Of a stretch of DNA of 64,000 bases, positions 36,301 through 45,570 are shown one piece after another. Source of the stretch: Mesostigma viride (lineage: Eukaryota > Streptophyta > Mesostigmatophyceae > Mesostigmatales > Mesostigmataceae). Every line of letters starts with the position of its first letter. The first letter of the stretch is position 1. The stretch spans positions 4,004,765 to 4,068,764 of the forward strand of contig RPFO01000164.1 in NCBI GenBank assembly GCA_009746045.1. The letters are read 5' to 3'. The notes under the pieces were generated by a model. It did no database searches. It saw only the letters and a list, made by a program, of their open reading frames with translations, and was not told where the DNA came from. The position numbers and the translations under genes were made by a program.

Positions 36301-37918
36301 TCTGTTTGTCTGGTTGCTAGATGGAGATGCTCACACAATATTGTCCATCGGGTCTCGCAGCCGCACGCCTACCTTTGCCTGCTGCTTGCGTGTGTCCCTT
36401 TCTTTTCCCTGGAGAGTTGGTCCATGCCTCCTGCGCACCACCTGGCATGCCCGCCCTGCGTGCCGGCTGCTTGCGCTGACGTAGCGCCCGCACCCGCACA
36501 TCATACCTCCATTTGGGTGGTAATAGCATGGCGAGAGCGTAGACCTGGATGACCGGCAGAATAGAGAGCAATATCTATCTGTCTGTAGTACTTAGATAGT
36601 AGGAATAGGAATTGATACATGCTGTTCACATGCTGTTTTTTTGGCACATCCCTCGGTGTCCAACCCGCCAACAGTTCCGGGAGGGCGACACGCTGGCCTC
36701 GGTGCTCGTAGTGGGAATGGGCAGCCGCCGCGCGGATGGTAGCGGCTGGACCGGGGGCGATGGCGAGGGGCGAGAGCATTTGGTGCTCGGATGCCGCTCG
36801 GGTGTGATCAACCGCATCCGCGTCAACGACATCAAGATCCTGTCCCGCGTGGCCAAGTACGTGGCGTGCGCCAGTGGGCGGTTGGGAGGGTTCAGGCCAT
36901 GACGACAGGGCTTAACCATGGCTGTAGTATGTTGTGAAGTCCCATGGTTTTAAATTGTGAATAAGACGTGGATTTGTTATTGTTTTCAGAATTAGGTTTG
37001 CTTGTGCATAGGACGCAGCTGTACCATCGCGTGCAGTTGGACTGGTCTTGTGCAGCTCTAAAATGGGATGTGTTAGTAGCAGTGTGGGATGTGTTCGCAA
37101 TTAGTCCTCGTGATGCAGCAGCATGAAGCGTAGCTGCGGTGATGAGTTCAGGCCCGGGGACCCAGTGTCCGGAGTCACCATCATGGACGCTGGCATGAGC
37201 GGCATCTTGCTATAAGGTTGCTTATAAGGGGGGATTAGGTCCTTGAGAACCAGGGAGGGAAGTCGTTGTACCCATGGCCCAGGAGCCTGGCGTCATGGTT
37301 TGGGGAGATTCCCACCCACCAACCCCACCCAAAACCTTCTTACCCCTGGGATTACCGGCAATCTTTTCCACAACGGAGCAGTGTACCTTCCTGGAATACC
37401 GAACCGTGTGATTCTAATTTGATTGCCTTTCTATCAGCAGTAGCACAATTGAAGTATGGGGGTACCAGCATGGCGAATATGGGGGGGCTGTCGCATGTGG
37501 TTATTGAGAAAACGCTCTTGTTGGGTTCAACCATCAGCGTAAATGTGGGATGTCTTTTTTTCATTGGTTGCACAGGAGACGGGTGGCACAAGCCGACTTG
37601 GTGGACCCCCTGTAACTCATAACTTGCCTGCCTTTTCCATGCCTGAGTAAGATCGGAGGTCACCTTTTTGTACCCAATACTCTAATGGTTCTTATTGAAA
37701 TGTGTACCTGGTTGTGTGTGCTTAACGACGGGTCCTACCCTGGTGGACTGCTGCCACCGGGCAGGGGCGTGATCCTCTCCAAGCTGGGTGAGGGCGATGA
37801 GGTCGTTCAAGCCAGCGTGGTACAGGACTACACCGGCGAGCTGGATAATGCCGCCATCGGAACGGGGAGCAGCTCCAAGTCACGCAGCACTAAGGCCGCT
37901 GCCGCAAAGCCGGAATGA
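15720..37918 (+). CDS. gyrA: DNA gyrase subunit A, nuclear gene for an organelle-targeted protein (24 exons)
   Basis: Exons: 15720-16339, 17791-17860, 18542-18607, 19334-19480, 19918-20016, 21015-21101, 21436-21506, 23084-23183, 23943-24071, 24968-25056, 25393-25441, 26216-26302, 27212-27305, 28653-28723, 29385-29474, 30119-30244, 30831-30988, 31470-31551, 32085-32252, 34213-34320, 35006-35115, 35933-36053, 36675-36856, 37765-37918. All introns are GT-AG and every junction keeps frame. GyrA cuts and passes DNA to add negative supercoils with GyrB. Exon 1 ends with the conserved start [20 protein letters not shown]; exon 4 has the catalytic Tyr in [10 protein letters not shown]; exons 16-24 form the C-terminal beta-pinwheel with a degenerate GyrA box (QGRRTQGKG). 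The Arg/Ser/Ala-rich N-terminus looks like a transit peptide. The start is uncertain: ATG 15720 gives 1025 residues, ATG 15972 gives 941, nearer plant GyrA. TGTAA near 38132 may be the poly(A) signal. Confidence 0.93.
16640..17070. repeat. Short tandem repeats in gyrA intron 1
   Basis: GTTTCCAGTAT recurs several times at 16631-16730, GACGTCACCTA-type units at 16738-16800, and a 43-bp unit containing AGGTCGACATGTCATGCAG and GGTTGTCTCCTTGATGTC is duplicated at about 16980-17067. The second motif is the terminus seen in the fold-back element family. Confidence 0.6.
18319..18352. repeat. (TG)n microsatellite, gyrA intron 2
   Basis: Uninterrupted TG run in the intron before exon 3. Confidence 0.9.
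20017..20200 (+). repeat. Exon-5 echo array in gyrA intron 5
   Basis: Exon 5 ends GAGGGCATCGCG with donor GTGAGTCGGGG, followed by GGCACACAGGTGCATG. Three decayed copies follow: AAGGGCATCGCGGAGG with GGCACACAGGTCCATGC, GAGGCCATTGCAGTGAGTA with CACACTGGTGCATGC, and GAGGGCATCGCGTTGAGT. Each copy combines the exon end, its donor and the first intron bases. Confidence 0.75.
20565..20838. repeat. 55-bp minisatellite, five copies, gyrA intron 5
   Basis: Unit contains GGACTGTTCGCAGAAGCACT and ACTACCACGTGCTACTATCC. Copies are nearly identical, differing mainly at GTTAGC/GTTCGC. An upstream segment at 20210-20240 has a pol III box-B-like GTTCGAATCC but no foldable tRNA. Confidence 0.9.
22378..22733. 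repeat. About 58-bp minisatellite, six copies, gyrA intron 7
   Basis: Unit: GGGCATGCGTGTGTATAGGG, then CATTCATTTACTTATATAATCC and TTTTGCGTATAGT. Head-to-tail copies with point differences; no unique spacers. Confidence 0.9.
23184..23615 (+). repeat. Exon-8 echo array in gyrA intron 8
   Basis: Exon 8 ends TCGGTCGTCATCACAGAG, donor GTGGGTGC. Six or seven variants of GTCGGTCGTCATCACAG followed by G/A-rich text recur at about 23226, 23292, 23350, 23421, 23473, 23526 and 23568. Several are followed by ATGGACAAGACAGTTTG-like text derived from the first intron bases (GTGGACAAGGCCATGAG). The copies have lost the GT donor to varying degrees. Confidence 0.75.
24072..24530 (+). repeat. Exon-9 echo array: three splice-competent 33-nt copies in gyrA intron 9
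   Basis: After the true exon-9 end (GGCATCCGCATCGTCATGGAG then GTAAGGCTGGCTG) the unit repeats about every 72 bp. Copies at 24112-24144, 24184-24216 and 24257-24289 are each exactly 33 nt, preceded by TTGACAG, followed by GTAAGG, GTAAGG and GTGAGG, and read [22 protein letters not shown] and [11 protein letters not shown]. The exon's own last 11 residues are [12 protein letters not shown] fourth, decayed copy lies near 24409. These look like duplicated cassette exons; whether they are used is unknown. Confidence 0.8.
26736..26776 (+). pseudogene. Partial copy of gyrA exon 13 upstream of the true exon
   Basis: After TGTGCAG, 41 nt match the first 41 nt of exon 13 (27212-27252) and read [14 protein letters not shown] against [14 protein letters not shown]. 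The copy then breaks off into the TATAG minisatellite and has no donor, so it could not be a normal internal exon. Confidence 0.8.
26777..27185. repeat. TATAG-rich minisatellite, gyrA intron 12
   Basis: Alternating units CTTGCCTTATAGTATAGC, CTTGCCTCACTATTCCCCC and AGCTTGTATAGTATATGCCC, about six higher-order copies of roughly 70 bp. It lies exactly between the exon-13 echo and true exon 13. The 203-residue antisense frame here is a repeat translation. Confidence 0.9.
28485..28557 (+). pseudogene. Partial copy of gyrA exon 14 followed by degenerate telomere-like sequence
   Basis: After GGCCGCAG, GCCATGGGATTAGCCAGGTG continues as a copy of the first 34 nt of exon 14 (28653 onward, GCCACGGGCTGAGCCAGGTG). 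It runs directly into CCCTAAAACCTGAACCCTAC and CCAAACCCTAAGC, a degenerate reverse complement of TTTAGGG repeats. Confidence 0.7.
28929..28987. repeat. Interstitial telomeric (TTTAGGG)n tract, gyrA intron 14
   Basis: About seven consecutive TTTAGGG units with one variant (GTTTGGGGGC). This is the plant and green-algal telomere repeat, found here inside an intron, so it is interstitial, not a chromosome end. Confidence 0.93.
29507..29925. repeat. 11-bp minisatellite, about 38 copies, gyrA intron 15
   Basis: Unit TGGTCACATAC alternating with TGGCCACATAC. As 11 is not a multiple of 3, all three frames read as open repeats, giving spurious 172- and 181-residue frames. Confidence 0.95.
30245..30428 (+). 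repeat. Exon-16 echoes in gyrA intron 16
   Basis: Exon 16 ends GTGACGCCCAACGACGCAAG then CATTGTG, donor GTGAGTGGC. A copy at 30302-30328 is preceded by GATGCAG and reads VTPNDPSIV, but its donor is TTGAGTGG. A weaker copy lies near 30391-30428 (GTGACCAATGACGCCAGCAT). The intervening CAGCCAGCATCGTGGTG / CAGCCAGCACCGTGGTGAGTG is repeated too. Confidence 0.72.
31671..32010. repeat. Polypurine (GGGA)n/(GGAA)n tract, gyrA intron 18
   Basis: About 210 bp of GGGA units with GGA interruptions, then about 130 bp of GGAA units. This mirror-type purine tract can form triplex DNA, and on the transcribed RNA strand it is G-rich. The overlapping frames ([16 protein letters not shown]) are artefacts. Confidence 0.97.
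32391..32595. repeat. About 47-bp tandem repeat, four copies, gyrA intron 19
   Basis: Unit AGGCTGTCATACATATGCTG then TAGCTTGGCAAGGCAACCAT and ATGATATA. It is followed at 32596-32715 by a diverged fold-back element end terminating in GGTTGTCTCTTTG. Confidence 0.88.
32724..33362. repeat. 32-bp minisatellite, about 18 copies, gyrA intron 19
   Basis: Unit TGCTGTAGTACATGCTATAT then GTATGTTGCAAC. The array is near perfect but broken at 33187-33230 by a retrotransposon 3'-end fragment. Confidence 0.95.
33187..33230 (-). mobile_element. 44-bp retrotransposon 3'-end fragment inside the 32-bp minisatellite
   Basis: The minus strand reads CTACATGATCTCCCCACGGA then GGCATGTTATAATTTAATTT, which matches 43158-43205, the 3' end of the reverse-transcriptase element, including its TTTAA tail. 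Confidence 0.75.
34675..34950. repeat. ACGACCACCT and 37-bp CCTCTGGTCC repeats, gyrA intron 20
   Basis: Short ACCTACCACGACC units (34684-34745), then about four copies of CCTCTGGTCCCCTTCTCCCG with GTCCTACCACCTGTAA. Earlier in the intron GAGCAGGTG, copying the exon-20 end plus donor, recurs near 34376 and 34403; this is weaker than the other echoes. Confidence 0.8.
35636..35916. repeat. Polypyrimidine (CCCT)n tract, gyrA intron 21
   Basis: About 280 bp of CCCT with a few CCT and CCC interruptions, ending 16 nt before the exon-22 acceptor (AG at 35931-35932). It may serve as an exaggerated polypyrimidine tract. It is complementary in type to the purine tract in intron 18. Confidence 0.97.
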
Positions 37919-38667
37919 CCTGTCTGTGCTGTCAGCGATCAGCCTAATGACGTCAGCAATGGCTCGCAAGCGTTGAAGCAACCTCAGGGACTGAATTTCA
38001 TCGAGGCCCCCTTCGACCGGTCCCAGGTCCCATGACCATGGTCTCATTGGCAATGGTCTCATCTCTGAATGAGATGGCCAGCGACTATCTAAATTGGGAT
38101 GTCTTCCAGGGGCTGTCAACCAGTCGGTGTTGTTTGTAAATGCAGCTCATATACTGGCATTGGTTCCAGATTGATTGGCTAATTAGTAACCAGTCGGCAG
38201 CGACAATTGTAAGTATTTAGAGAGCTGGATTTAGTTGTGGCTAGGCACCACCAAAGGGGGCATGCACAGTTCCTCGATCCGCAAGCCCGTGCAGAGCCTG
38301 CAACCCTCCTAGCCAAGTCTATCTGGTTCTCAGCTCCCAGTCTTCCAGCCTGGCCAGGCCACTTCCACGTACAGTATGAAGACGTTGTGTCAGCCACAGT
38401 GACGTTCAATTCACATATCCAGGCTGGTTGGTGTTTTCATGCATTGATAGCAAGAATAAAGCGCGATATGTACAAGTTATCATCAATTAATTAATTAGAC
38501 ACGCCTCCTTCTCAAGAAGGTTCCAGCCGTGTTCAGCCCGTCTCACGTTTCGACACTGAACAAGTCTCGAGTGGACACGTGTGTAGTACTCCTACACACA
38601 CAGATCTCGAATGATTTATCTAGTATGTAGCACGCATTCCCTTGCTAAAAAAAAAAAAAAAAAAAAA
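37919..38667. other. Region downstream of gyrA, ending in a 20-A run
   Basis: No coding exon seen. TGTAA near 38132 may be the gyrA poly(A) signal. A minus-strand retrotransposon 3' hairpin with TTAA tail lies at 38481-38520. The A run at 38647-38667 directly abuts the 5' end of element A and could be the tail of an older retroinsertion. Confidence 0.5.
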
Positions 38668-40640
38668 CGAGCCACGAGGTAGCCATGGCTGATGGCGGAG
38701 CTCATAACTTTCACGTTTGAGCACCGAATTTAGCCGTGAATATCACTATCGCTTCGTCTTTCTAAGACGCACATGCTGATATCTATAATTTTCCGAATCT
38801 AAAACGCAATATATGACGAGCAAAAGCCTGTCGACGCAACGCAGTTTGGCGGATGCGCTCGCCTTTGACGATGCGGCAGCTGAGGCTGCCGCTTCGCCAG
38901 ATCCGGCAGGCAGCGGTGACACTAGTCGTGCACTGGTGGTCACCCTGCAACCTCCCGGCCTCAATGCCTCGCCATCGGCATCGCCTGACCCTAAACGCGC
39001 CCGCTCAGCCGACCAAACAGGAGGCTCTTCACGCCCCTCGGAACCGCGCTTTCGGCTCAAACCTTTCCAGGACAATGATCACGACTGGACCAACATGTCT
39101 CCGTCCGCTGCTCTGGACTGCATCTTCTTCGGGGACTACGCCTCGCTTTACGACTTGTGCATCCATCTCCACGCCACCGGACGCCTCCTCGTCACCGACG
39201 GCCGTCGCTGGCACAACTTCGATCAGCATGGTTTTCGGCTCCCCCCGCCCCGTCCTCCAACGTGCCATCCTCAACTCCCTTCTCCAGCGCTCTGACGGCG
39301 AGATCTGGGCTCCATCCATCTCCGCCCCCACCCTCCGAACTCCATCCTCATGGAAGCCTTTCAGCAGCACGTGACCCCCCTTGCTGCTGACGTCGCAGCA
39401 ATGGGTGGCCTGCTGGCTGCTGAACTTCCTCACCTCACTGCCACCTCCACTGCCATTTCCGCCTCCACTGCCGACATCAAAGCCCAGCTCCTCGACCTCG
39501 ACCAATGCCTTCAAGCCACCGCCACCGCCCTTGAGAGCTTGCATGACACGTACCGCCGGCCTCACCGCCCAGGCGGTGAAGGACATCGCCGCCCAGCCGG
39601 CGCCTGCTGGCCTGGCCGGTGATGCTCCCTCCACCTGGGCGGACTTGCTTAAGCAGCACACCACCTCCACCACCTCCACCATCTCGGCACAACTCAAGCA
39701 ACAAGCCCTCGACCTTCGCGAGGAAGCCGACATCGCCCGGCGCAGCCACAATGTCATCGTCAAGCACTTCGACCAGCCGGCAGGTGAGACCTCCACGAGC
39801 CTTCTTGAGGCATTTAAGCGCGACATTTTTGCCCCCGTGCTACTCACTGGTGAGCTGCAGATGTCGGCTGTCCGCCTCCCGGCCCCGCGCGCGCGGGGTA
39901 AGGCTGGCCCGGCACCTGTGCTTCTCACCTTTAAGTACATGGGGGACAAGCTGGCGTTCCTTAATTAAATGCCGCAAGAAGCTCTCGGAGACTCGCTTCA
40001 CGCTGGACGACGACTTGACCCTGGCCCAGCAACAGCGGCGACGCGAGCTATGGCCGACCTACCTTCAGCTCCGGCAGAGCGCAAGGGGGAAGCCGGTATA
40101 CTGGAGGGGGGCGGTCATCCACGTTGACCACAAGCCCTGGCAGGCCCCCCCTGCCAGTATATTCCCTAGTCTGAGGTGACCTCAGACTAGGGAATATATA
40201 CCAGTAGTGTAGATTAGTCAGGCTTAGCCTAGCATGTGGCCCACGCGCGTGTGCGCCCATAATGGCCCCCATGGATGATGCCTTCAGAAATTAGCCACAC
40301 CCTGCCTATCAGATAATGGGGCCCCCATGGATGTCGCATTAAGAATTTAGCCATGCTATGCCTATGCAGAGAGATGCTCTCTGTCGAGAAGCCATGCCCT
40401 AGCTCTTGTATAGCCATGATGATCTTCCCCCACATGACATGCTCCCCCTTAGCTGGGCATAGTGTGAAGATCATGAGGGTGCAGGTGCCCTGGTGCACCT
40501 AGAGCAAGGGTAGCTTACATTCCCACCCTTGCAGGAAGTAGCCCAGAATGTATTAAAAGCCATATGCCCCTTCTCAGGGATATGTGCTACATGTACTCCC
40601 AACGGAGTTATGTTTCTAATTAAATCATTAATTAATTATC
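38668..40640 (+). mobile_element. Non-LTR retrotransposon copy A, ORF1 only, no reverse transcriptase
   Basis: From the GAGCCACGAGGTAGCCATGG 5' end through ORF1 to a 3' hairpin with TTAATTAATTA tail at 40581-40639. ORF1 starts at ATG 38813 and is broken by frameshifts near 39295, 39620 and 39965. Pieces include an N-terminal acidic/Ala region, SPSASPDPKRARSAD, an Ala/Thr-rich probable coiled coil (near 39360-39600, about 160-240 codons in) and an RRM-like PVLLTFKYMGDKLAFLN. The C-terminal part, TRFTLDDDLTLAQQQRRREL then WPTYLQLR and PVYWRGAVIHVD, resembles the C-terminal domain of L1 ORF1p (nucleic-acid chaperone). No endonuclease or RT follows before the 3' end. Confidence 0.72.
40158..40198. 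repeat. Perfect palindrome, 20-bp arms, 1-bp centre
   Basis: Arms TATATTCCCTAGTCTGAGGT and its exact complement flank a single G at 40178. It sits just after the ORF1 C-terminus of copy A. A related non-palindromic GGGAATACAGTGAGCAG occurs at the same point in copy B, so the palindrome is private to copy A. Confidence 0.9.
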
Positions 40641-41515
40641 TAGCTAGTACCGAATCCGAAAGGCTTGCATCACTCCCCGGAAAGGAGAACTTTTGCGGAT
40701 GACTGTAGGTGTCAGTTGGCGATGCCCTAGGATCCGGAGACGTCCGTCCTATAGTCAGCAAAAGTTGGTGCGAGAGGTCCCCAGTTCGATTCCGGCCTGG
40801 ATTCATTTGCAGATCGCGTTTTCCGCGGACCGGCACTGAACGCAAGTGGTTTTCACCTTTGCGGCGTGCCAAATCAGAAATTAGACACGCGCTTCCGTTG
40901 AGAAGGCACGGAGCACAATATTAAATTGAATACTATGTACAGAGTTAAATTGCTTTTCATCCCTGTATGGTGCACACTAGTAGCAATTAAGGGGGCAGAG
41001 ACACCTGTCTTCCCTCATGCATGCCCGGAGCAAGCCACAGCTGCAATCTGAACTACTCACTCGTGAGGGAGTCTTGCATACCTCGGTGTGCCCACTATAA
41101 TGCTGAAATGTGCGCGGGTGACATGGCAGGGCGCATTGTCTGGCACAACGAAACTGAAGACTGAAGTGTGTGGGCCGGTAGACATGCGGGTGCATTAATT
41201 AATTAATCAATTAGAAACATAACTCGGACGTTGGGAGTATATGTGTAGCACATAGCCCTGAGAAGGGGCATATGGCTTTTAATACACTCTTAGCTACTTC
41301 CTGCAGGTGGGGGAATGTAAGGAATGTAAACTACCACCTACTCTGGGTGCACAAAGTGCACCTGCCCACCGCTGTATTCAGGCACCTAGTAGCCTAGTAG
41401 GGGCACCGACAGAGGGGGGAAGATCAGCATGGCTATACAGAAGCTATAGGGCATGCATGGCCGGCGTCTCAGCAGAGAGTAGCTCTCTGCGTGGGCACAG
41501 CATAACTAAATAAAT
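40335..41515. repeat. Long imperfect inverted repeat: two retrotransposon 3' ends tail to tail
   Basis: 40335-40640 matches the reverse complement of 41198-41515 at roughly 75%, for example TATTAAAAGCCATATGCCCC, GCAGGAAGTAG and AGTTATGTTTCTAATTA. Both arms end inward in TTAATTAA tails. Between them lies about 560 bp with a third 3' hairpin at 40878-40918 (minus) and a box-B-like GTTCGATTCC at 40789. The right arm abuts the reverse-transcriptase fragment. Confidence 0.7.
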
Positions 41516-41519
41516 AAAG

Positions 41520-43211
41520 CTAGGCATCGTCTGGCGCCGCGCTGAAGGTCTTCATGCGCATGATGCTGCACAGGCTCCGCTCCGCGCTGGACCCACACCT
41601 GGGTGAGTCTCAGATGGGTTTCCGTCATGGTCGTAACACTGTCATGGCTGTGTTTGTCGCGCGCCGGTTGGTGGAGGTGTGTCGCCTTCCCCCTGACAGT
41701 TTGCCGCTGGTCTTCATTTTTGTTGACTATATCAAGGCCTTTGACACGGTTCTCTGGCTGGGAGGCTCTTTGGGCCATCCCAGCTCTGGATCGGGTACCA
41801 CCTGCGTTTATTGCTGCCATTCGCGCCGACTGTATGATCGAGGGCTCACAGGCAGTATAGTGCGGACTGCGGAAGGCACCACCCCACCATTCCCCCTTCA
41901 CCACGGGGTACGTGTGGCAAGGTTGTGTCCTGTCCCCATACCCGTTCATTATTGTCGTGGATCACGTCATGCGCCGGGCACGTGCGCGCTTTACTGCGCG
42001 GGGGTTCGAGCCAGGCTTGGACATCCTTAACGAGAAAGAGCACGGCGGGGTTAAACCTGGTTACCGCCTGGCCGACCTGATTTATGCGGATGACACCACC
42101 CTCATCGCGCGCCCCGAGCACATTCAGACCTGGCTGGACTGTCTGGGCCTGGAGGCGCGGGCGGTGGGGTTGGAGATTAGTGTCAAAACTGAGGCGATGG
42201 TGATTGGGGCCTCCAGTACACCACCGCTGCCGCGCCTGCTCGACGGGACGGAGATCCCGTTCCGCGATCGCTTCAAACTGTTGGGGAGTTGGCTTCCTGA
42301 CACTGCAGACGATGTGGACACCCGCATCGGCCTGGCCTGGGCCAGGCTCGACCGTTCGCTCAACACCGGCTACTGGCGCTCGAAGGGCCTGGGCGCGCAC
42401 CGCAAGCAATTGCCTCGGCGCCATACGTGACCACCGTGAGGACGAGGACCTTGAAGAGCATGCGCTTAAGCGCATGCTCTTCAAGGTCCTCGTCCTTTAA
42501 GCGCATGCTCTTCAAGGTCCTCGTCCTCACGGTGGTCACGTATGGCGCCGAGGCGTGGACAATCACACCCAAACTGGCAGCTAGGCTCAATGGCACGGTT
42601 TTATACATACAGGATGCTCCGACAGGTCCTTAACGTAGGGTTTTCCGAGCGCCCGTCATCAGAGTCTTTGTATCAATGATGGTATGCCTCGTATTTCGGA
42701 CGAGATTAGGTGCAGCGTAGGATAGCATTTGTAGGACACCTTGCTCGCACCAGCCAGGTCGACACCGCCCTTGGTCTGGCCGGCCCCCAGCGGCTTGGCC
42801 AGCCAGGGCGACACATTCTGACCTGGCCTGGCCCCAAGGGGTTTCCCAAAAGGGTAGGGAAACCTGTCACGAACTACATCCAGATGTTGCTGGACGACCT
42901 AGTGGTCCCAGCCCAGTTTGAACACCGCATATCCACTCTCTCTCCCGTCTTTGGACTGCCATGCAGGACAAGACGCGGTGGCAGAAGATTGTCAAGGCCT
43001 CACACGTACGCCCGACCCTGTGGGCAAGCCCCCTCCCCCCAAGAGGAGGAGGCGTTTTGATGAGTAGTGTAGTTAGGATTTTCTAGACTAGCTTAGAGTT
43101 AGGTTAGTTCGATTACGCGGCTTCCTCCACTCCTCCCATCCATCATGGAATATGTGCTACATGATCTCCCAACGGAGGCATGTGATAATTTAATTTAATT
43201 TAATTTTAATC
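41520..43211 (+). pseudogene. 5'-truncated non-LTR reverse transcriptase with intact 3' end
   Basis: Starts inside the RT domain (LHRLRSALDPHLGESQMGFR), then FIFVDYIKAFDTV, a frameshift near 41760-41900, WQGCVLSPYPFIIVVDHVM, the catalytic RLADLIYADDTTLIARPEHI (42065-42123), FRDRFKLLGSWLP, VLTVVTYGAEAW and the C-terminal RRIAFVGHLAR. It ends near 43060, with a 3' hairpin and TTTAA tail at 43151-43211. The apurinic endonuclease and RT blocks 0-2 are missing. Frames change at 41.8-41.9 kb and at the 42417-42549 palindrome, so it is dead. YADD plus a tailed 3' end without LTRs marks a LINE-type element. Confidence 0.85.
42417..42549. repeat. 53-bp perfect inverted repeat inside the RT gene, with an extra partial copy
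   Basis: Left arm 42417-42469 (GGCGCCATACGTGACCACCG onward) is the exact complement of the right arm 42497-42549. A partial third copy lies between them, making AAGCGCATGCTCTTCAAGG occur twice in direct order. It encodes VLVLTVVTYGAE only on the right arm. Confidence 0.93.
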
Positions 43212-44985
43212 ATCTAGTGTGTGGCGCGTCATGGGCGCACACATGTACATGACTATAAGTGATGTTCATTAGTCAGCTGGTATAGTGCAGCTGTAGTAGG
43301 CGTGCACGGTCTAACTATTCTACACTACTGCTCACTGTATTCCCCTATAGGCTGGGGCTTCTGGAGTCACTGGGGCCGCGGTTGTCGCAGGGGTCGCGTG
43401 CCAGGGCTTGTGGCCGACGTAGATGGCCGCCCCCTTCCAGTACACCGGCTGCCCCGCCTTGGTCTGCCGGATCGAGCTGGAGCGGGTAGGTCGGCCATAG
43501 CTCCCGTCGCCGGTGTTGCTGCGCCAGGTTCAAGTCATCCTCCAGGGTGAAGGGAGTCTTCTCGAGCCGCTTGCAGCACCTGAGAAAAGAAATCTTGTCC
43601 GCCGGGTTCTTAAAGGTGAGAAGAAGCGGCCGGGGGCGCCCCTGCCTTACCCCGCGCGCGGGGAAGGCGGCCGGTGGGCGACCATGGCTCAATCTCACCA
43701 GTAAGGCCCATGCCACCATGAAGGATTTCTTTCTCAAACGCATGCACGTGCAAGCTTCTCGAAATTCTCACCTTCCACCAGGGCGAAGTTCTTGACGATG
43801 ACATTGAGGCTGCGCTTAGCGAGCTCGGCCTCCTCGCGGAGGTCGAGCGTCTGCTGCTGGAGCTGTGCTGCGACGGCGGAGGTGGTGGAGGTGGTGTGCA
43901 TGTCCGCCCAGGTCGGGATGGGAGGAGCATCGCCAGCCAGCTAGGCCAGCTGGCTTGGCGGCAATGTCCTTCACCGCATGTGCGGTGATGCCTGCGGTGT
44001 TTTTCAGGCATGCGATGGCGATGGCGTTGTCCTGGAGGCGCTCGTCGGCGATGTCGCCCGGAGCTAGGTGGTGATGGAGTCGGTAAAGGCGGAGGGGGGG
44101 GGGGGAGTGGAGGCAAGGAGGGTGGCGGTGGCAGTGGGGATGGCGGGGAGCTCAGCAGCCATGCAGCGTGCCCACAGCTGCCACATCTGCAGCTTAGCTA
44201 GTAGGGGCGTTACGTGCTGTGAGATGGCTTCTTGGAGGTGGAGGAGGAAGTACGTTGGATTCGGGGGGAGGTGGCCCAGAGGTCCACGGCAGAGCACTGA
44301 AGGATGGAAAAGAGGGCGGCGAGCTGAAGGCGCGCGGTTGGGACCAGCCACTACAGGTCAGGTCCACGGTGAGAAAACTGGCCGTCAGATCCGGTGCGGA
44401 GGCAATTATGGCATTGGAGCCGGCGCTGACACAGGTCAAGAAGGAAGGCGTACGACCCATAAAACACGAGCTCCGGCCAGTAGGTATCCTGATGTGTGGC
44501 ATGTCGAAATAGCGGGGTCTGCACATGGACGTCAAAGGTGGAAAATAACCTGTCAACGTCAAAGTCGTGCTCAGACCAGCTACGTTGGGCTGCATGGGCG
44601 GCTGCGTTTGGGCTCAGGCGATGCAGAGGGCGAGGCATTAATTGAGCCCGGGAGGGTTCGAGGTGACCACCATGGTGCACGACCAGTGTGACCGCTGCCT
44701 GCATGCCGGACCTAGCTGAGGGTGAAGCTGCAGCCGGAGCTGCAGACGGATTTTCAGGGCTTAGCGCACCCGCCAGGCTGCGTTGCGTCGATCGAGGATC
44801 CTCTCGAGCGTAATTTGCTCGTCATACATTGGCGGCGTAATAGCTTCGGAAAATTATATCCGGCGTGTGCGTCTTAGAAAGACGAAGCGATTGTGATGTT
44901 CACATCCGAATTTGGTGCCCAAACGTGAAAGTTATGAGCTCCGCCGTAAGCCACGGCTACCTCATGGCTCGTGGCTTGGGTGCAT
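43212..44985 (-). mobile_element. Non-LTR retrotransposon copy B, ORF1 only, minus strand
   Basis: The 5' end at 44985 has GAGCCATGAGGTAGCCGTGG and CGCTTCGTCTTTCTAAGACG. ORF1 begins near 44825 and is frame-broken. Recognisable parts are LVVHHGGHLEPSRAQ (about 44650), an Ala/Pro/Thr-rich middle (44350-43900), and FTLEDDLNLAQQHRRRELWP (43560-43490) followed by 3' untranslated sequence like that of copy A. It meets the RT fragment tail to tail at about 43211. Confidence 0.68.
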
Positions 44986-45445
44986 AGAATTAGGCTGAAC
45001 TAACAACTGAAGGTAGCTGGTAGCCGGTATGCTGAGCCATACATAGATGGCGCTGCGAAGGCCATTAATTAATTGATTGATTAATGTACACATGACCATG
45101 CGTCACGTGAGCATAAGTACTCAGTGGGATCGAGGGGAACATGAGATGGAATGGATGATGCTAGCTAGCTGATCTAGCTCCTAGCCGGAAGCTAGGCCAT
45201 GCATGCAAGTGGCTACTAGGCCATACGTACAGCAATACTGGCCTGCGCTGGTTGTCTCCTTAAATACATCAACATCGGTCACGCAACCCTATATCTGAAC
45301 CCATGCAGTGTAGACATCGTGAATCGATCCTGCATGTCACGTGGGTGGAAACCATAGCGCTTGCTGTTAACGTATACAGGTCCCCGCCCTGCCAGGCGAC
45401 TTCATTCTCGGGGCATTGCACTTGTGGCGGATGATGGTGGGCCAC

Positions 45446-45570
<125 letters not shown>

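Noticed and set aside
35184-36338. 384-residue antisense frame
   Set aside because: Its middle is GREGGREG from the (CCCT)n tract and it overlaps gyrA exon 22 on the other strand.
15588-37918. gyrA as bacterial contamination
   Set aside because: The gene is split by 23 GT-AG introns with perfect phase agreement and sits between eukaryotic genes.
40720-40810. tRNA or tRNA-derived SINE (GTTCGATTCC; a similar motif at 20210-20240)
   Set aside because: Only a box-B-like motif is seen. No D-arm or anticodon arm folds and the T-stem has mismatches.
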